Shown here one piece after another: positions 33,245 to 37,404 of a stretch of 37,404 nucleotides of DNA. The stretch comes from Glandiceps talaboti (Eukaryota > Hemichordata > Enteropneusta > Spengelidae). The notes beneath the pieces are model-generated. The model was not told where the DNA came from, did not search any database, and saw only the letters and a program-made list of their open reading frames with translations. The translations under genes were made by a program, and so were the position numbers. The DNA is taken from contig NC_135561.1 in assembly GCF_964340395.1 (NCBI RefSeq), positions 16,680,461 through 16,717,864 on the forward strand. The letters run 5' to 3'. Position 1 is the stretch's first letter. Every line of letters starts with the position of its first letter.

Positions 33245-35719
33245 TTGTCTTTTAAGATGTATCAAGTGTTATTTTAATGTCAAGTGCTTTTTCTTTTTTT
33301 TAGCTTTGTGAACCGTTTAGAGCATTTTATGGACTTATGGTATAAAAATAAATATTATTATAAGCTAATAAGTTCCCATCGAAATGTAAACATGTCATTT
33401 GCCTCTGTATATAGAAGTTTTCATCAAAATATGTACTATTCACGTCTACATAATTATGTTTGTTCTAAAATAGTTTTATTGATTTTATTTTCGGTGCTTC
33501 AAGCCACAAGTGTTTGGTAATGGTTGCAATTTTAGTCACATAGCTCATGACAGTGTTGACCTTCTCCAAATTCAAGTGCAATGTTATTAACGCTGACAAA
33601 ATAATGCGTGCTTATTAATATATAAATATTTGTATTCGTTTACTTTTGTTGTTTTAGGCAAAAAATCGTTGATAATAATTGAAGTTATTGCTACTTGATT
33701 ATGCCAGGATTGACATTCTATAACTTTGTAACTCAAGTATCCTAAGGCGACAGAAAGAGTGACTTGGGGACAAGACATGTATGGGTATTCAATGTGCTCT
33801 TTATCGTGTCTTCCGCTAATGTGCCCTGCGTCAAAGCGATTATTATTTAATGAGACAATACTTGTAATCAGAAATTGATGTAGAAATAAATATAGATAGA
33901 AAACTGTCAATATTTCCTAATGGGAATCAAATCCCCAGGGAAGTAATATATTTAGCAAACGGAACTTAAAAGTCACACACAAGTGTCGAAGACGGCAATC
34001 CCAACAGCATCTGTGTCGACGTGGTGAAAAAGTCAAGGTGAGTATTCTTTAAGTTATTTCTATATCGGATGGCTTGCATGTTGCACTTGTATAGTGTTTA
34101 ATCTATGTAAGACGGCATTGTTGTATACAAAACCATTCTTAAGTGTGTCCCCTCTGACGTTTTTATACTTAAATATCTGTTTAATTGTTAAGTGTGGTTT
34201 TTTTCATCAGTTTTTCTTAGATGGACTAGATGAAATGCAATTAAACCAAAGTTATGCAAAACGTTACCGAGATGTTGAAAATGAAACATTTTTTCAAACT
34301 TTGATTGTTTTGTTACACATCGATACTCATTGTCGACGAATGCTTACCAAAGATACTATTTATAGTGAATATTGTTTTTTATAAATGTTACAATATATAG
34401 CGTAATCTATACCTTGCACGAATTGAAAATCATCAACATGTCTGTACTGTCTTCTCTAAAGGATAGTATTAAGATTGTCTCATCGTAGGTATATTTTCGT
34501 GCGAAAGATGTCCTTGTAAAAGTGATTAATTTCATGTCATGGCATATTAATTTCCACTTTATCACATGTGCATTATGATTATTGAAAAGCTTTCGTCAAC
34601 GATTTTATGGTAATCATTAATAAACGCGACAACATTTGAACAGTTTGAGGCATCGAAAGATCATATTTCGTGTGAAACACGGACATTATGTGTATCTTAC
34701 AATGTCATTGGATGATTTGAAAGGAATACAAACTTATAGATACATCCAGGGCAAAATATGTGAGAAATGTAACGTTATGTTTATTATAGGAAAAGTACGC
34801 GTTATAGATATTTAACTGAAGTTATTAGTACTATGGTAATATCGGGATTAAGGAAATGATTATTAACTGCTAAAATTCCTTTCCTTTTTTAATCTTTGCG
34901 GTCTCAAATGATCTGATAAGGTATGATCGATATGTTTAATTAAAATATTTGCCTAGTTGATACATTTACTGGCATTTAATATCATAGTAAATTCACTGAT
35001 ACTATGAGGTCCATTGCCTCAGTCCTTTTGCCCCCGGCCATTTGCGCTTCAACTGAAACGGAAATACTTCCAGAAAGTTAAAGGTTTGTTTTACTCAACA
35101 TGACAACAGTAAATGGCAATACTATAGAATAATTCAAATGTCAGAAATTATTGCGAATTAGGAATGACTGATTGTTCTGTTTGTCCAAAATTTGGGGGTG
35201 TAATTACACGAAGGAATTTATGTGTTCACAAATAAAGACCATAGCAAAAAATCAGTCTGTGCCTTGTCCCTTGGCTAAAGGAATCATTTTTGACGGTGAT
35301 AAGTTCCTTTAAAATAAAGAAGCATTCTATTAATCGGTTTTGTATTATAAGAGTAGCGCATTTTATCAGCATGAAATGTTACATGTTGGCAATACAATGG
35401 GCTCGCTTAGAAATATGAACTCTATAAATAGTGTTAACTCGGGGAACAGACAAGGAACTTGTCTGAGCTAGAGGTAAAAACGGCGACATCTTTTTGCTGA
35501 CAACTTTCACCAAATTTGTTTTAATATTCCCCACATCACGGACAATCTTTCAAGTTAGACAGCATTACAGTACTAGATTCAATAACCACGACAAAACATA
35601 CAAGATTTCTTTGAATGAACCGATGTAACAGTTAATATTCGTGCGAGATGAATTCATGGACTATAAGTGTATGTACATTCACATCAATCCAGCTTGACGA
35701 TGTGATCATGATTTATTAT
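33245..35719. other. Unique sequence, no firm gene
   Basis: About 2.5 kb of AT-rich sequence. A perfect hairpin CAGACAAG-GAA-CTTGTCTG lies at 35447-35465. A short frame near 34214-34240 reads FFLDGLDEM, noted separately. No gene could be supported. Confidence 0.45.
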
Positions 35720-35822
35720 GGGGGTGGGGGCAAAAGGTCGGGGGCAACGGATCGGGGGCAGCGGATAGGGTGGCAAAAGGTCGGTGTGGGGGGGGGGGGC
35801 AACAGGACGGGGGGCAACGGGT
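35720..35822 (+). repeat. G-rich degenerate repeat (GGGGGCAACGGAT-like)
   Basis: Six or so imperfect units built on GGGGGCAA/C(A)GG alternate with AAAGGTCGG. Several runs of five or more G lie close together, fitting the general pattern of G-quadruplex-forming DNA on the plus strand. It stands out in AT-rich surroundings. A frame of Gly and Arg codons across it is not a gene. Confidence 0.8.
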
Positions 35823-36139
35823 GTAGAACCGAAATTATTATCAGGAGTTTAAGGTCTGTTTCCCTATTCCTTTCATATAATTAATGCTATAAATAATAAT
35901 GATTGATAGTTTCGACTGCAAAAGTTATAGATCATGTTTCGGTATCTTTAGGGAGGCTGTTTGTTGTTTCGTTAATATCTGAAACACATACTTGGATACG
36001 ATGTACTGTGGCAAGCCTATGAAAATCGAGGTGTAACTTCTTGAAGTGGTTATCTAGTACTACTTGTGTGTATTGGAAAATTAAAAAAAAAGAATTCATA
36101 ATATGATTATAATGTCATCGTACATGCCTCCAAGTATAA
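35823..36139. other. Unique spacer, no gene seen
   Basis: AT-rich sequence without recognisable features. Confidence 0.5.
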
Positions 36140-36250
36140 TCTTCTCTTTAGAATTATACACCAGATGAAGAGACGGTTTGGGCTCGAAATGTGGTGGAAT
36201 AAACAAGTTTCAAAAATTAGACGGTGTCTGGTCTTTCCTGTACATAATCT
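36140..36250 (+). other. Possible retroelement 3'-end motif
   Basis: The stretch contains GATGAAGAGACGGTTTGGGC, then TCGAAATGTGGTGGAATAAA, then GGTGTCTGGTCTTTCC. A 'GATGAAG ... CGAAA(c/t)GT ... AATAAAC ... GTGTCT' layout resembles tails of some metazoan retroelements such as Penelope-like elements. This rests on memory of the pattern and no coding part is visible, so confidence is low. Confidence 0.3.
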
Positions 36251-37404
36251 CCCTTGTCAAGCAACTCGTTACCTTTTTTTCCCTCTTTGTATACGGCAAA
36301 CTATATCACGATTGCCCGTTTGTTAATCCGACAGGTCGGTGTCTCGAGATACTTGACTCATATGCGGAATTTTTTTCAATTAAATAATAAAAAATTCACT
36401 TCTTCATTTTCTTTGTTATCTGATTTGTAAGTGACTGTTCCCATCTGAACAGCACTGCACAAAATCCTATTACCACAATGTCATTTTCATTACTTTACTT
36501 TTGAATTATGCCTTACAATATTTCAGCGTTTCACTTGAAGTCAAACCGGGTTTAGAATTCAATTATCAGTAATATATATATTCAAATAGGCACTACAATA
36601 AATATGCCATTGCAATTTCACTATACAAAATAAATATGCACATAACTCCGCAAAGACTTTACAATGTCAAATAACATATACCCACTTTGATAAATGAAGG
36701 CTTTGGTGTCAAAGTCGTCTAAAGCTATCGTCAACTTTTAGCACTTTTATTTTTTTTTCAAAAATGAGTCCTGATCTTACAAAAGGCCAAAATCTACAAC
36801 GGGGCAAATCGTGAATCAAAGTTGACTCCCTGTAAAAAGGCCATAATAGTGAAAATGATTTGCTTTAGCCATTTTCTTAAAACGACGTGTTTCACAAAGG
36901 CCTTAATAACATATTTGGTATTATGCTGTTAATTTCCTCACTATTATTTATTCTTATCAATTTTTTTTTTCTAGCTTATTATATGAACAAATATGTGATT
37001 TAAATCTGATTTAGGGTCTTAAGGGCCTTTAAACAAAAGTACGTTTTTGGCCTTGTTCGTAAAAAAGACACTTTCATCAATATGTAATTTTTAGTTAAAC
37101 CACGTATTTTTTCCTGTTACTTTTATTTTTATTTTTTTTTTTTTTTGGGGGGGGGGGTTTACAGTCGTTTTGTTTTAGAATGCTGAATTTCTTATCGACT
37201 TTCAATTCGTGCCCTCTCATAACAGTTGTTGATCTTAAAGGACAAACGACACTAGTAATTATCGGAGTTCTCATAAAAAAGACTGTACTATCCAGCAATG
37301 CGTACTTCATTAACATGCAATCAATTAATCTTAGGTGTAATGAAAAACGGAAATTCGATAGAATCCGTTTTTTATCAGTGTCGTTCCTATCAAGAACGTG
37401 CCAA
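36251..37404. other. Unique sequence, no gene seen
   Basis: AT-rich. A T-run followed by a G-run lies at 37130-37158 (C-then-A on the minus strand). TTACAAAAGGCCAAAATC near 36778 and the reverse complement of TTTTTGGCCTTGTTCGTAA near 37045 are weakly similar and could be degenerate ends of a 290-bp element. Not supported further. Confidence 0.45.

Overview
This window looks like a gene-poor, AT-rich stretch of a large animal genome, either intergenic or deep intronic. The supporting signs are long ATGT, CATA, TA and GA microsatellites, several decayed non-LTR retrotransposons (LINEs), fold-back elements with target duplications, and a 100-N assembly gap. A marine invertebrate is plausible, but that is inference. 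I found no intact protein-coding gene, no RNA gene and nothing prokaryotic or viral. The long open frames that exist are almost all read-through of microsatellites or fragments of retrotransposon reverse transcriptase.

Layout. 1-2.4 kb: unique sequence plus a CATA array. 2.4-3.3 kb: a tandem pair of 'head + ATGT/ATGC array' units, followed by a 260-bp repeat whose exact inverted copy lies at 20.5-20.7 kb. 4.3-4.4 kb: a near-perfect 154-bp fold-back element with a 9-bp target duplication. 5.6-6.7 kb: two GA arrays. 6.9-8.6 kb: two LINE remnants in opposite orientation, one carrying an exact 292-bp tandem duplication. 9.6-12.4 kb: a TA array, a second plus-strand LINE remnant interrupted by another TA array, and a minus-strand LINE endonuclease fragment. 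13-22 kb: mostly unique sequence with small insertions. 22.3-23.6 kb: assembly gap and two more ATGT/TA arrays. 23.9-24.0 and 26.7-27.1 kb: two fold-back repeats. 27-32 kb: unique. 32.2-33.2 kb: a TCTG/TATG array followed by a third plus-strand LINE remnant. 33.3-37.4 kb: unique, apart from a G-rich repeat at 35.7-35.8 kb and a possible retroelement tail at 36.1 kb.

The most interesting signal is a set of ultra-short palindromic insertions of 24-36 bp. They begin CATAGAC and end GTCTATG (or begin CTCAG and end CTGAG), and each is flanked by a 7-bp direct repeat. Four CATAGAC-type insertions are clear (7.75, 10.1, 12.3 and 16.1 kb), one decayed copy is likely (15.0 kb), and two CTCAG-type insertions occur (8.1 and 20.2 kb). 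The 16.1-kb insertion has a related empty site at 8.87 kb in the same window. Three of the insertions interrupt or abut LINE remnants. The palindrome interiors differ between copies while the two arms still largely match each other, which suggests a hairpin or snap-back step in their origin.

Nothing here forms an operon or pathway. The 'working together' is nesting: LINE copies inserted first, tiny palindromes and microsatellites entered or grew inside them, and one palindrome then became the breakpoint of a recent tandem duplication.
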